Shown: positions 32,968 to 40,359 of the stretch, piece by piece
Position numbering within the stretch: the first letter of the stretch is position 1
Layout of the letters: the number at the start of each line of letters is the position of its first letter
Assembly (NCBI GenBank): GCA_017649605.1
Contig: JAGCGL010000043.1
Coordinates: 1-43,034 of the forward strand
Source of the DNA: Spirochaetia bacterium
GTDB lineage: Bacteria; Spirochaetota; Spirochaetia; CADAEX01
Direction of reading: 5' to 3'
Length of the DNA: 43,034 nucleotides
Position numbers and translations under genes: made by a program
The notes under the pieces: model-generated
Told to the model about the DNA's origin: nothing
Database searches by the model: none
What the model saw: the letters and a program-made list of their open reading frames with translations, nothing else

Positions 32968-34076
32968 AAGATATTGCTGTAAACAGAATGACCGGTAAGG
33001 TTTGCGATGAGAGAATCGCTGGTATGAAGCATGCAAAGAGAAGAGTTATTGGTAACCTCGGAAACCCAAACCTTCTTTTTGACTATACAAATAGAGAGAT
33101 TGGAACACTTCCAGACGACAACAGAGCACACTTCAAGTGGGTTTCTGAAGTTGCTTACAAGAACATCCACAGAATCGTAACCAGAGGTTATGATACAACA
33201 GAGCTGGTAGAAGCTGGCTATGGTGTTTGCGATGTTCTGTTCATCGACTTCCAGGCTAGAATCCCTCTGGTAGAGGAGAAGAAAGTTCTCGATTATATCC
33301 TTCTCGTAGGACTTGAGGACGGACTTTCCAACCCAGCACTGGTTGCAAGACTGGTAGCTAGAGGAAAATCATACCTTACACAGGCTGCAGGTGCTTCTGT
33401 ATTTGCATTCGGTGAGGCTTATGGTGCATTCAAGAACTTCGGTTACATGCTCGAGAAATACTACAACAAGATTGCTGAAGAAGGACTCTCCGCTGCAGAC
33501 GCAGCTGCTCTTTGTGTAAAAGAGTGCTATCACGAGGATCACTTCGGAATCGATGCTAAGTATGTTAAGGACCCAACTCCAAAAGATCTTATGGCATATG
33601 CTGAGAAGGCACTTGCTGGTAAGAAAGAGCTTAAGTACATCCCATTCCTGAAAGAAGTTGTTAAGGCAGCTCAGGCAGAGATCGGATATGTTGAGGCTGA
33701 CTTCATGGCTGCTGCTACAGCTGCAATGATGGACCTTGACTTCACTCCAGATGCTGCATGGTGTATCATGGGTGTAACAAGAGCATTCTCCGCTGGAGCA
33801 CATGTTTGCGAAGAGATCGAGAGAGAGTGCGAGAGAGACGGCTTCGATACATATGGCAAGACTCTTACTCCAAAAGAATGGTACGACGGCCCAACAGACA
33901 GACCAGTTCCATCCCTCGCTGAGAGAGGTGAGTTCAAGGGTGGTCAGGCTCAGACACCAGAAGAATGGAAGAAGATGTGGGACAGAAAGGCTAAAGAGCT
34001 CTCTGGATCCGGATTTGCTATTGACTTTGTTCTTGACGACGCTAGAAAGGTCGTTCACGGAAAAGGAAAGAAATAA
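32955..34076 (+). CDS. Citrate-synthase-fold protein B, altered active site
   Basis: A 373-residue paralogue of the preceding protein: RGYDTTELVEAGYGVCDVLFIDFQARIP here matches RGFDVRELANAGYTFIDGLYILFQGRIP there in position and pattern. It is more divergent. The first catalytic histidine is Tyr156 (GEAYGAF). The second falls at Ile199, with only DP of DPRA left at 206-207. The Asp region reads EADFMAAAT, whose Asp249 could be aligned to the catalytic Asp only with a gap. It has an extra N-terminal ~70 residues and a C-terminal ~80-residue extension rich in charge (ERECERDGFDTYGK onward). It starts inside the 3' end of gene A and shares its codon bias. Likely a partner subunit of A; the reaction is unknown. 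Confidence 0.68.
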   Translation: MGDLKDIAVNRMTGKVCDERIAGMKHAKRRVIGNLGNPNLLFDYTNREIGTLPDDNRAHFKWVSEVAYKNIHRIVTRGYDTTELVEAGYGVCDVLFIDFQARIPLVEEKKVLDYILLVGLEDGLSNPALVARLVARGKSYLTQAAGASVFAFGEAYGAFKNFGYMLEKYYNKIAEEGLSAADAAALCVKECYHEDHFGIDAKYVKDPTPKDLMAYAEKALAGKKELKYIPFLKEVVKAAQAEIGYVEADFMAAATAAMMDLDFTPDAAWCIMGVTRAFSAGAHVCEEIERECERDGFDTYGKTLTPKEWYDGPTDRPVPSLAERGEFKGGQAQTPEEWKKMWDRKAKELSGSGFAIDFVLDDARKVVHGKGKK

Positions 34077-34082
34077 TGATGC

Positions 34083-34130
34083 AAGCCTCTCGGCTTGACT
34101 GATTTTAACCCCTGTCTTTACGGCAGGGGT
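34083..34130 (+). promoter_or_regulatory. Two intercistronic hairpins before the aldehyde dehydrogenase gene
   Basis: A small stem AAGCC/GGCTT (34083-34096) is followed by ACCCCTG (34108-34114) pairing with CAGGGGT (34124-34130), extendable by two pairs. No T-run follows, so these are likely mRNA processing or stability elements rather than terminators. Confidence 0.5.
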
Positions 34131-34178
34131 CTATTCACGTAGGGATACTACGAAAAATATCTTTTTAGGAGAAAAAAA

Positions 34179-35618
34179 ATGGCTGTTGAAGAAAACATTT
34201 CCGAAATGTATGAACGCGGTAGAAAAGCTTTCGAGTGGATCGAGTTCAAGACACAGGAAGAAGTAGATGAAATCGTTGCTATCGTTGGATGGCAGTATAT
34301 GCAGAAGCAGGTTGCTGAAGAGGGTTCAAAACTGGCTTACGAAGGATCCGGAATGGGCGTTCAGGCTGACAAGTACGGAAAAGCTGGTAAGGTAAGAGGA
34401 ATCCTGTGGGATATGAAGGGTGCAAAGACTTGTGGAATCATCAAAGAGGATCCAATCAGAGGTATCACAACTTATGCAAAACCAATGGGCGTTGTTGCTA
34501 ACGTATGTCCATGTACAAACCCATGTATCACAGCTGCATTCATCGGTCTTACACTTCTTAAGACAAGAAACGCTATGATCTGCTCACCACACCCAAGAAC
34601 AAAGCTTGCTACAGTAAACGCAGTTAACTGGGGAAGAAAAGCACTCAAGGCTATCGGAGCTCCAGAGGACCTGTTCCAGGTAATCGCAGAGCCTTCCAAC
34701 GAGAAAACAGTAGAGCTTATGCAGAAGTGTGACTTCGCAGTTGCAACTGGTGGAAAGGCACTTATCAAGGTTGTACACCTTGCAGGTACACCATCCGTAA
34801 CAGTAGGTGCTGGTAACGTAAGAGCAATCGTTGACCCATCTGCAGACCTTAAGCATGCTGCTATGTGCATCGCAGCTTCCAAGTGCTACGACAACGCAAC
34901 ATCATGTTCTTCCGAGAACGCAGTTTCCATCCACGTAAGCATTTACGACAAGATGATGGAAGAGCTCAAGAAAGTAGGCGGATACCTGCTGGACGATGCA
35001 AGCAGAGAGAAACTCAGAGCTGCTATGTGGCCTGATGGACATACTCTTAACAGAGACATCGTTGCAAAACCAGTTCAGACAATCGCTAAGATTGCTGGAA
35101 TCTCCGTACCAGAAGGAACAAAGTTCATCATGGTTAAGGGTCAGAAGATTGGTCCAGAAGATATGTTCTCCAACGAAAAGCTTTCTCTCGTCCTCACAGT
35201 ATGGACATGGGAAGATTTCGAGACAGAAATCCACGATCTCAAGAAGAACCTGTACTTCTCCGGTGTTGGTCACAGCTGCGCACTTCATTCAACAAAGCCA
35301 GAGCAGTGGTACAGACTTGCTGAGTTCATTCCTACAGGCCGTGTAAACATCAATATGCCTAACACAGTTGTTAACTCCGGTAGCTGGTTCGCTGGCCAGG
35401 AATTCACAACAACAATCGGTTGCGGTACATGGACAGGAAACAGCCACTCTGACAACATCAACTTCAGACACTTCATCAACACAACAAGACTTGCTGTTCC
35501 AAGAGCATGGTATGTTGCAACAGACGACGAAGTATTCGGAAAGTATCTTGCTAAGGCAAAGAAACTTATCGGCGACGACAGAGTTGATATGCCACACAAG
35601 CCAGCTTACCTTGACTGA
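34179..35618 (+). CDS. CoA-acylating aldehyde dehydrogenase (EutE/PduP/SauS group)
   Basis: A 479-residue NAD(P)-dependent, CoA-acylating aldehyde dehydrogenase that interconverts an aldehyde and its acyl-CoA. The catalytic Cys243 sits in YDNATSCSSENAVS, equivalent to the FDNGxxCxSE motif of EutE/AdhE enzymes. NVCPCTNPCITAAF and GTPSVTVGAGN are further family motifs. Sequence flavour is closest to what I know as sulfoacetaldehyde dehydrogenase (acylating), SauS, but substrate cannot be fixed from sequence. There is no microcompartment-targeting N-terminus obvious. It follows the two citrate-synthase-fold genes after 102 nt, shares their AGA-rich codon bias and has its own strong ribosome site (TAGGAG). 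A terminator follows directly. Confidence 0.85.
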   Translation: MAVEENISEMYERGRKAFEWIEFKTQEEVDEIVAIVGWQYMQKQVAEEGSKLAYEGSGMGVQADKYGKAGKVRGILWDMKGAKTCGIIKEDPIRGITTYAKPMGVVANVCPCTNPCITAAFIGLTLLKTRNAMICSPHPRTKLATVNAVNWGRKALKAIGAPEDLFQVIAEPSNEKTVELMQKCDFAVATGGKALIKVVHLAGTPSVTVGAGNVRAIVDPSADLKHAAMCIAASKCYDNATSCSSENAVSIHVSIYDKMMEELKKVGGYLLDDASREKLRAAMWPDGHTLNRDIVAKPVQTIAKIAGISVPEGTKFIMVKGQKIGPEDMFSNEKLSLVLTVWTWEDFETEIHDLKKNLYFSGVGHSCALHSTKPEQWYRLAEFIPTGRVNINMPNTVVNSGSWFAGQEFTTTIGCGTWTGNSHSDNINFRHFINTTRLAVPRAWYVATDDEVFGKYLAKAKKLIGDDRVDMPHKPAYLD

Positions 35619-35634
35619 TTTGTCTAAGCTAATG

Positions 35635-35660
35635 AGGCTCCCTTCGGGGAGCCTTTTTTT
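35635..35660 (+). terminator. Terminator after the aldehyde dehydrogenase gene
   Basis: AGGCTCCC (35635-35642) pairs perfectly with GGGAGCCT (35647-35654) around a TTCG tetraloop, followed by seven T. Confidence 0.93.
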
Positions 35661-35675
35661 ATTTAAGGAGGGAAT

Positions 35676-36377
35676 ATGATTAAGGCATTGGTTTTTGACT
35701 TTGTACAGACTCTTGGAGATGCTGCCAGCGGCTATAAGGATGGCGAGAAGAATGCCCAGAACAAGCTTATCGAGGCTTTGGGGATAACTGACACCGAGAC
35801 ATTTATGGCCCACTTCAGGGAGATAAGGAAGAAGCACTTCCTTGCAGCAGACTTCAACCGCAAGAACCAGTGGCTTGAGCTTCAGGCCCTCTATGGAAAA
35901 GATCTTGGCGATGCATTCCTTGACAGGCTGGCAGACGAGTACTGGCAGTTTGTGATCGATGCCATGAAGCTTTTCCCCGAAGCAGAAGAAGTTATCATAG
36001 AGCTTAAGAAGAAGTACAAGCTGGGTCTTATCTGCAACTCCCAGCGGGACGGCTCCACCCGGGCACTCCAGAGCCCCGAGTTCGAGCGTGCCTGCAAGTA
36101 CTTTGACAGCTACATCCTCTCCGGCACCGACGGAATCCCCGCAAAACCGGATCCAGTACCTTTCAAGATGATGCTCAAGAACCTGGGTGTGACCGAGGAC
36201 GAGACTCTCTATATAGGCGATGACTACCGGGTTGATATAGAGGGTGCCCATGGCGCAGGAATAAAGTGCGTATGGCTCAAGCACTATTCTGTAAAGCGGA
36301 ACTGGCCGGAAAATACCCTGGGTGTACCAGAGATCACCGACCTTAAGCAGCTGGCAGAGCTTGACCTCTTAAAGTAA
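35676..36377 (+). CDS. HAD-superfamily hydrolase, HAD-IA type
   Basis: A 233-residue haloacid dehalogenase-like protein with a helical cap. Motif I is FDFVQTL: the nucleophile Asp8 is present, but the second Asp of the usual DxDGT phosphatase motif is Val10 and the Gly is Gln. Motif II is CNS, motif III lysine lies in AKPDP, and motif IV is GDDYRVD. Phosphatases usually need the second Asp as acid/base, so this could be a weak or different hydrolase. It sits just after a strong terminator with its own AAGGAGGG site, and readthrough probably drives it. Codon use is ordinary, unlike the preceding gene. Substrate unknown. Confidence 0.82.
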   Translation: MIKALVFDFVQTLGDAASGYKDGEKNAQNKLIEALGITDTETFMAHFREIRKKHFLAADFNRKNQWLELQALYGKDLGDAFLDRLADEYWQFVIDAMKLFPEAEEVIIELKKKYKLGLICNSQRDGSTRALQSPEFERACKYFDSYILSGTDGIPAKPDPVPFKMMLKNLGVTEDETLYIGDDYRVDIEGAHGAGIKCVWLKHYSVKRNWPENTLGVPEITDLKQLAELDLLK

Positions 36378-36386
36378 TCAATTTTA

Positions 36387-36406
36387 AATATAACATAATA
36401 TAACAT
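36387..36406 (+). repeat. Tandem 10-bp repeat upstream of the LysR promoter
   Basis: AATATAACAT is repeated exactly twice, head to tail, one helical turn apart, ending 10 bp before the -35 of the LysR operon. A possible regulator site, though A/T-rich. Confidence 0.45.
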
Positions 36407-36416
36407 TATTTTCCTC

Positions 36417-36458
36417 TTGACTATAAACTTAAGTAAGTATACCATAAATAATAGTTAT
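36417..36458 (+). promoter_or_regulatory. LysR operon promoter with overlapping candidate operator
   Basis: TTGACT (36417-36422), 17-nt spacer, TACCAT (36440-36445). The predicted start is about 5 nt before the ATG, with no ribosome site. ATAAATAATAGTTAT (36444-36458) overlaps the start codon and resembles the palindrome at 31908-31922. Confidence 0.4.
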
Positions 36459-37362
36459 GAATTTATATCACTTAAAAACCTTCTATTTTACAGCCAAATA
36501 CAAGAGCCTTACCAAGGCGGCTGAGTTTCTTTGCATTACCCAGCCGGCTGTAACCAAGCAGATCAAGCAGCTGCAGGGCCACTACAACCTTAAATTTCTT
36601 GACATCATAGGCAAAAAAGTCATTCTTACCGATGCAGGCCTTAACCTTTATACTATTGCAGAGCGGATTTTTGATATGGAATCCCAGGCCGAAGAGGCTA
36701 TAAAGGATTTCCAGGAGTACAACAAGGGCAAGATAAGCATCCTGGCCTCAGAGAGCTTCGGATCTTACCATATTCCTTACATTATCAGAGACTTTAAGCA
36801 GACACGCCCCGAGATAAGCATCTCTATCCAGACTGCGACAAACAAGGATATTATCGAGAGCATATCAGAGCTCAAGGAAGATATCGGATTCATCTCGGCA
36901 CCGGTGCAGAACCCTAAGATCTCTGTACACGAGATTCTGGAGGACGAGATTGTGCTGGTGGCCAGCCCCAACTGCAAGTTCACCAACACCCAGGAACTTA
37001 ACCTTATGGACCTGGAGGGGAAGGAGATAATCATGCACGAGCAGGGCTCTGTAATCCGCAAGGTTGTGGATGCCTTCCTCAAGAAGAATAAGATTGATAT
37101 GTGCATGAAATACGAGATTTCCAACAGCGAGGCTATCAAGAAGCTGGTGGAGAACAACATGGGAATGGCTTTCCTTACCAAGAGCATTGTCCACAAGGAA
37201 CTTAAGAGCGGCGAGCTTATTTCTATTCCTGTGCCTGATAAAAACTTCAGGCGCAAATACTATATGATTTACCACAGCGAGAAATATTTCTCCAAGCCCC
37301 TTAAGGATTTCCGCGATCTTATAATGGGATGGGACGACAGATACCGGACTATTTCAGGCTGA
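36457..37362 (+). CDS. LysR-type transcriptional regulator
   Basis: A 301-residue LysR regulator. The N-terminal winged helix-turn-helix is MNLYHLKTFYFTAKYKSL, then AAEFLCITQPAVTKQI. A type 2 periplasmic-binding-like effector domain follows from about residue 90 (ISILASESFG, GFISAPVQNP). It resembles CysL/CbbR-type members. Unlike many LysR genes it is not divergent from its target but heads a tight operon with an IMPase and three redox genes (1-nt gap to the next gene). There is no visible Shine-Dalgarno. An effector is not predictable; autoregulation through the site over its start codon is plausible. Confidence 0.9.
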   Translation: MNLYHLKTFYFTAKYKSLTKAAEFLCITQPAVTKQIKQLQGHYNLKFLDIIGKKVILTDAGLNLYTIAERIFDMESQAEEAIKDFQEYNKGKISILASESFGSYHIPYIIRDFKQTRPEISISIQTATNKDIIESISELKEDIGFISAPVQNPKISVHEILEDEIVLVASPNCKFTNTQELNLMDLEGKEIIMHEQGSVIRKVVDAFLKKNKIDMCMKYEISNSEAIKKLVENNMGMAFLTKSIVHKELKSGELISIPVPDKNFRRKYYMIYHSEKYFSKPLKDFRDLIMGWDDRYRTISG

Positions 37363-37363
37363 C

Positions 37364-38137
37364 ATGGAACTTTTGCCCCTTGTAGAACATGTTAAAAATG
37401 CCGGCTCCTTTGCACTTGATGCACAGAGCAGCGTTATCCGTTCCTTCAAGTCGGACGGCTCGGTTGTCACGGCAATAGACATAGCTATAAACAGGGCGCT
37501 CACCAGTATGATCCAGGAGTTATATCCTGGGGTAAACATCATTGCAGAAGAGGCCTCCACAAGTTCTTATAATCCCGACTATGAATACACATTTGCACTG
37601 GATCCCCTGGATGGCACCGACACCTACAGCATGGGAATGCCTGGCTGGTGCATAGCACTGGGGCTTCTGAAGAATCTTGATCCAGTTGGCGGCATAGTTT
37701 ACGCCCCTTCCTGGGGTCCTGCCGGCAGCCTTTTAGTGGCCGAGGAGAATGGGAGTATCACACTGAACGGCCGGGCCCTTAAATTTACAAAAGAGACAGC
37801 TTATCCAATGCAGGTTATGGCTCCCTCCACCGCACACCGCTATTTCGACTACTCAAGCTTCTATGGCAAGGTGCGTAATTCAGGCTCCTCCATAATAAGT
37901 ATGTCGGCCATAATTCTCCATTCTCAGGTTAGCGGTGCCCTTATAAACAACAGCTTTATCTGGGATATTGCGGCCTCTCATGCAATAATCCGAAAGCTGG
38001 GATTTGAACTTGAATATTTGAATGGAAAAAAGATAGAATATAAAGAGCTGGTGGACCGGAGCCCTTTGCGGGATTATGCAGTATGCGGTACCTCCGAGGC
38101 AGTGGCAGCTATCCGTAAAAGTTTTGCGAGGAAATAA
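37364..38137 (+). CDS. Inositol monophosphatase family protein
   Basis: A 257-residue magnesium-dependent phosphatase of the IMPase/FBPase/CysQ superfamily. Metal-site motifs are intact: EEAS (motif for metal-binding Glu), DPLDGTDTY and WDIAASHAI. Possible substrates are inositol phosphate, a sugar bisphosphate or 3'-phosphoadenosine 5'-phosphate; sequence does not decide. It lies between the LysR gene (1-nt gap) and stnC (TAATG overlap), so it is co-transcribed with the transhydrogenase genes, an unusual association. Confidence 0.85.
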   Translation: MELLPLVEHVKNAGSFALDAQSSVIRSFKSDGSVVTAIDIAINRALTSMIQELYPGVNIIAEEASTSSYNPDYEYTFALDPLDGTDTYSMGMPGWCIALGLLKNLDPVGGIVYAPSWGPAGSLLVAEENGSITLNGRALKFTKETAYPMQVMAPSTAHRYFDYSSFYGKVRNSGSSIISMSAIILHSQVSGALINNSFIWDIAASHAIIRKLGFELEYLNGKKIEYKELVDRSPLRDYAVCGTSEAVAAIRKSFARK

Positions 38138-38616
38138 TGGAAGACAAATGTTGTTGCAATGGGGTTCTGAAAGAGGCCCAGGAGGTTGTTGCTGACATTG
38201 GCGGCACCAAGGACAGGATTATTCCGCTCCTTCAGGAGATTCAGAGACGGCGTGGTTACCTGGCCGAGGATCTGGTGAATGGAGTTGCCGAGATAACAGG
38301 AATAAAACCGGCTGAATTCTTCAGCGTAGGAACCTTCTATTCCCAATTCCGTTTTACACCACTTGGGAAAAATATTATCAAGATGTGCAAAGGAACTGCC
38401 TGCTTTGTGGCTGGTGCAGATCCTCTTATAGATGCGGCCGAGAGCTACCTGGGGATAAAGAGCGGAGAGACCACTCCCGACGGGCTCTTTACACTGGAGA
38501 TAGTTTCGTGTCTGGGCTGCTGTTCTCTTGCACCGGTAGTCATGATCAACGGCAAGGTTTATGGCAAGATGACCAGAGCCCGCCTTACACAGCTTTTGGA
38601 GGAGTACCGGAAATGA
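38137..38616 (+). CDS. stnC: NuoE/HydC-like 2Fe-2S subunit, probable StnC
   Basis: A 159-residue thioredoxin-fold ferredoxin of the NuoE/HydC family. The 2Fe-2S ligands are CKGTAC and CLGCC. In bifurcating complexes this subunit pairs with the NuoF-like flavoprotein, encoded next with an ATGA overlap. The N-terminal MEDKCCCNG has three adjacent cysteines, which is odd; they could bind metal or simply be exposed. Based on the third gene of the set I assign it to the Sporomusa-type Nfn (Stn) rather than a hydrogenase or complex I. The symbol is by analogy. Confidence 0.85.
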   Translation: MEDKCCCNGVLKEAQEVVADIGGTKDRIIPLLQEIQRRRGYLAEDLVNGVAEITGIKPAEFFSVGTFYSQFRFTPLGKNIIKMCKGTACFVAGADPLIDAAESYLGIKSGETTPDGLFTLEIVSCLGCCSLAPVVMINGKVYGKMTRARLTQLLEEYRK

Positions 38617-40358
38617 AGACAGATATCATAGTTGGACTTGGCTCCTGCGGAATTGCATCCGGCGCTCAGGAAGTATACGACTTTTTCGAGAAGAATATAG
38701 GCTCTGACATTGCCCTTAAGAAGACCTCCTGCATAGGAATCTGCTTCCAGGAGCCGATTGTAGAAATTGTCAAAGACGGTGTGAAAACTGCATTCGGCAA
38801 GGTTGATGTCCCCTTTGCGGAAAAGCTACTCTCTGGGGTAAAAAGTGGCAAGCTCCCCGAGACAAACCGCATCTTCGATGACGAGGGAACCAAGAGCTTT
38901 GTGGGGCCGCAGGTAAAGATAGCACTTAAGAACTGCGGAAAGATTGATCCCGAGAATATAGAGGACTACATCGCAACCGGCGGCTACGAGGGAATAAAGA
39001 AAGCCCTGACCATGACTGGTGATGACGTTATAAACCTGCTTAAAGAGTCAGGCCTCAAGGGGCGCGGCGGCGCCGGCTTCCTGACAGGGCAGAAGTGGGC
39101 ATTCCTTAAGGGTGCGAAAGGTGACAAGAAATACCTGGTGTGCAACGCCGACGAGGGCGACCCGGGTGCATTCATGGACCGTGCCATCCTGGAGGGCGAC
39201 CCCCACAGCGTTATCGAAGGTATGCTTATTGCGTCCTATGCAACCGGGGCCGACGAAGGCTATATCTACTGCCGCGCCGAGTACCCGCTGGCACTCAAGC
39301 GTCTTAAGATTGCAATTGCGGCAGCCGAGGAGCGGAACCTCCTGGGCGACAACATACTGGGTACAAAGCACTGCTTCAAACTCCATGTGAAGGAGGGAGC
39401 CGGCGCCTTTGTATGCGGCGAGGAGACAGCCCTTATCGCCTCCATCGAAGGAAAGCGCGGAATGCCGCACCTTAGGCCCCCGTTCCCTGCAGAGTCTGGA
39501 GTGAACAGCAAGCCTACAAATATCAACAACGTTGAGACCTATGCAAACGTGCCACGCATCCTGCTGTCAGGGGCAGCATCATTCAATAAATATTCCTATG
39601 GACAGAGCTTTGGTACCAAGGTCTTTGCCCTGGCCGGAAAGGTAAAGAGGGTAGGTCTTGTCGAGGTTCCCATGGGCCTTACTATCCGCGAGATTGTAGA
39701 GAAGATAGGCGGCGGCTCCTCCACAGGACTTCCGCTCAAGGCGGTGCAGATGGGCGGTCCTGCAGGCGGCTGTATACCGGAAAGCCTCTTCGACACCCCT
39801 ATCGACTACGCTTCTATCGGAGCCACCGGTGCTATCATGGGCTCTGGCGGTATGATAGTTATGGACTCATCCTCCTGTATGGTGGATGTTGCCAAATACT
39901 TCCTCCAGTTCACCCAGGCCGAATCGTGCGGCAAGTGCACATTCTGCCGTATCGGAACCAAGCGGATGATGGAGATCCTTGAGCGGATAACACAGGGAGA
40001 AGGGACTATGGAAGACCTAGCCCTCCTGGAGGAGCTGGCCGATGTTGTAGGCAAATCCTCCCTCTGCGGACTTGGTCAGCTGGCACCAAACCCTGTAAAG
40101 ACCACACTCCGCTATTTCAGAGATGAATATATTGCACACATAAAGGACAAAAAATGCCCTGCAGGAGTCTGCAAGCCTCTTATCACAATTGATATAGAGA
40201 AAGATAAGTGCAAAGGCTGCACCGCCTGCTCCAAGGTGTGTCCGGTGAATGCTATAACAGGTGCTGTAAAGCAGCCTCATATCATCGATACAGCCAAGTG
40301 CATCCGATGTAAGATGTGTATTGAAAAGTGTAAGTTTGGGGCTATAAGGGTTATCTGA
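38613..40358 (+). CDS. stnB: NuoF/HydB-like NADH-binding flavoprotein, probable StnB
   Basis: A 581-residue protein starting at ATG 38613 (MKTDIIVGLG); a longer upstream frame exists only inside stnC. Order of domains: N-terminal thioredoxin-like 2Fe-2S region (~1-85, CGIASGA and CIGIC), NuoF FMN/NADH core (~110-430, GRGGAGF at 150-156 and NADEGDPG at 178-185), a 4Fe-4S site (ESCGKCTFCRIG), and two C-terminal ferredoxin clusters (CKGCTACSKVCP, CIRCKMCIEKC). This is the layout of bifurcating HydB/StnB subunits rather than respiratory NuoF. It should oxidise or reduce NAD(H) and pass electrons among FMN, ferredoxin and the third subunit. Confidence 0.88.
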   Translation: MKTDIIVGLGSCGIASGAQEVYDFFEKNIGSDIALKKTSCIGICFQEPIVEIVKDGVKTAFGKVDVPFAEKLLSGVKSGKLPETNRIFDDEGTKSFVGPQVKIALKNCGKIDPENIEDYIATGGYEGIKKALTMTGDDVINLLKESGLKGRGGAGFLTGQKWAFLKGAKGDKKYLVCNADEGDPGAFMDRAILEGDPHSVIEGMLIASYATGADEGYIYCRAEYPLALKRLKIAIAAAEERNLLGDNILGTKHCFKLHVKEGAGAFVCGEETALIASIEGKRGMPHLRPPFPAESGVNSKPTNINNVETYANVPRILLSGAASFNKYSYGQSFGTKVFALAGKVKRVGLVEVPMGLTIREIVEKIGGGSSTGLPLKAVQMGGPAGGCIPESLFDTPIDYASIGATGAIMGSGGMIVMDSSSCMVDVAKYFLQFTQAESCGKCTFCRIGTKRMMEILERITQGEGTMEDLALLEELADVVGKSSLCGLGQLAPNPVKTTLRYFRDEYIAHIKDKKCPAGVCKPLITIDIEKDKCKGCTACSKVCPVNAITGAVKQPHIIDTAKCIRCKMCIEKCKFGAIRVI

Positions 40359-40359
40359 T

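Noticed and set aside
38385..38612. Longer StnB with 76 extra N-terminal residues
   Set aside because: The extra segment is the stnC coding sequence in another frame. ATG 38613, overlapping the stnC stop as ATGA, gives the normal family start.
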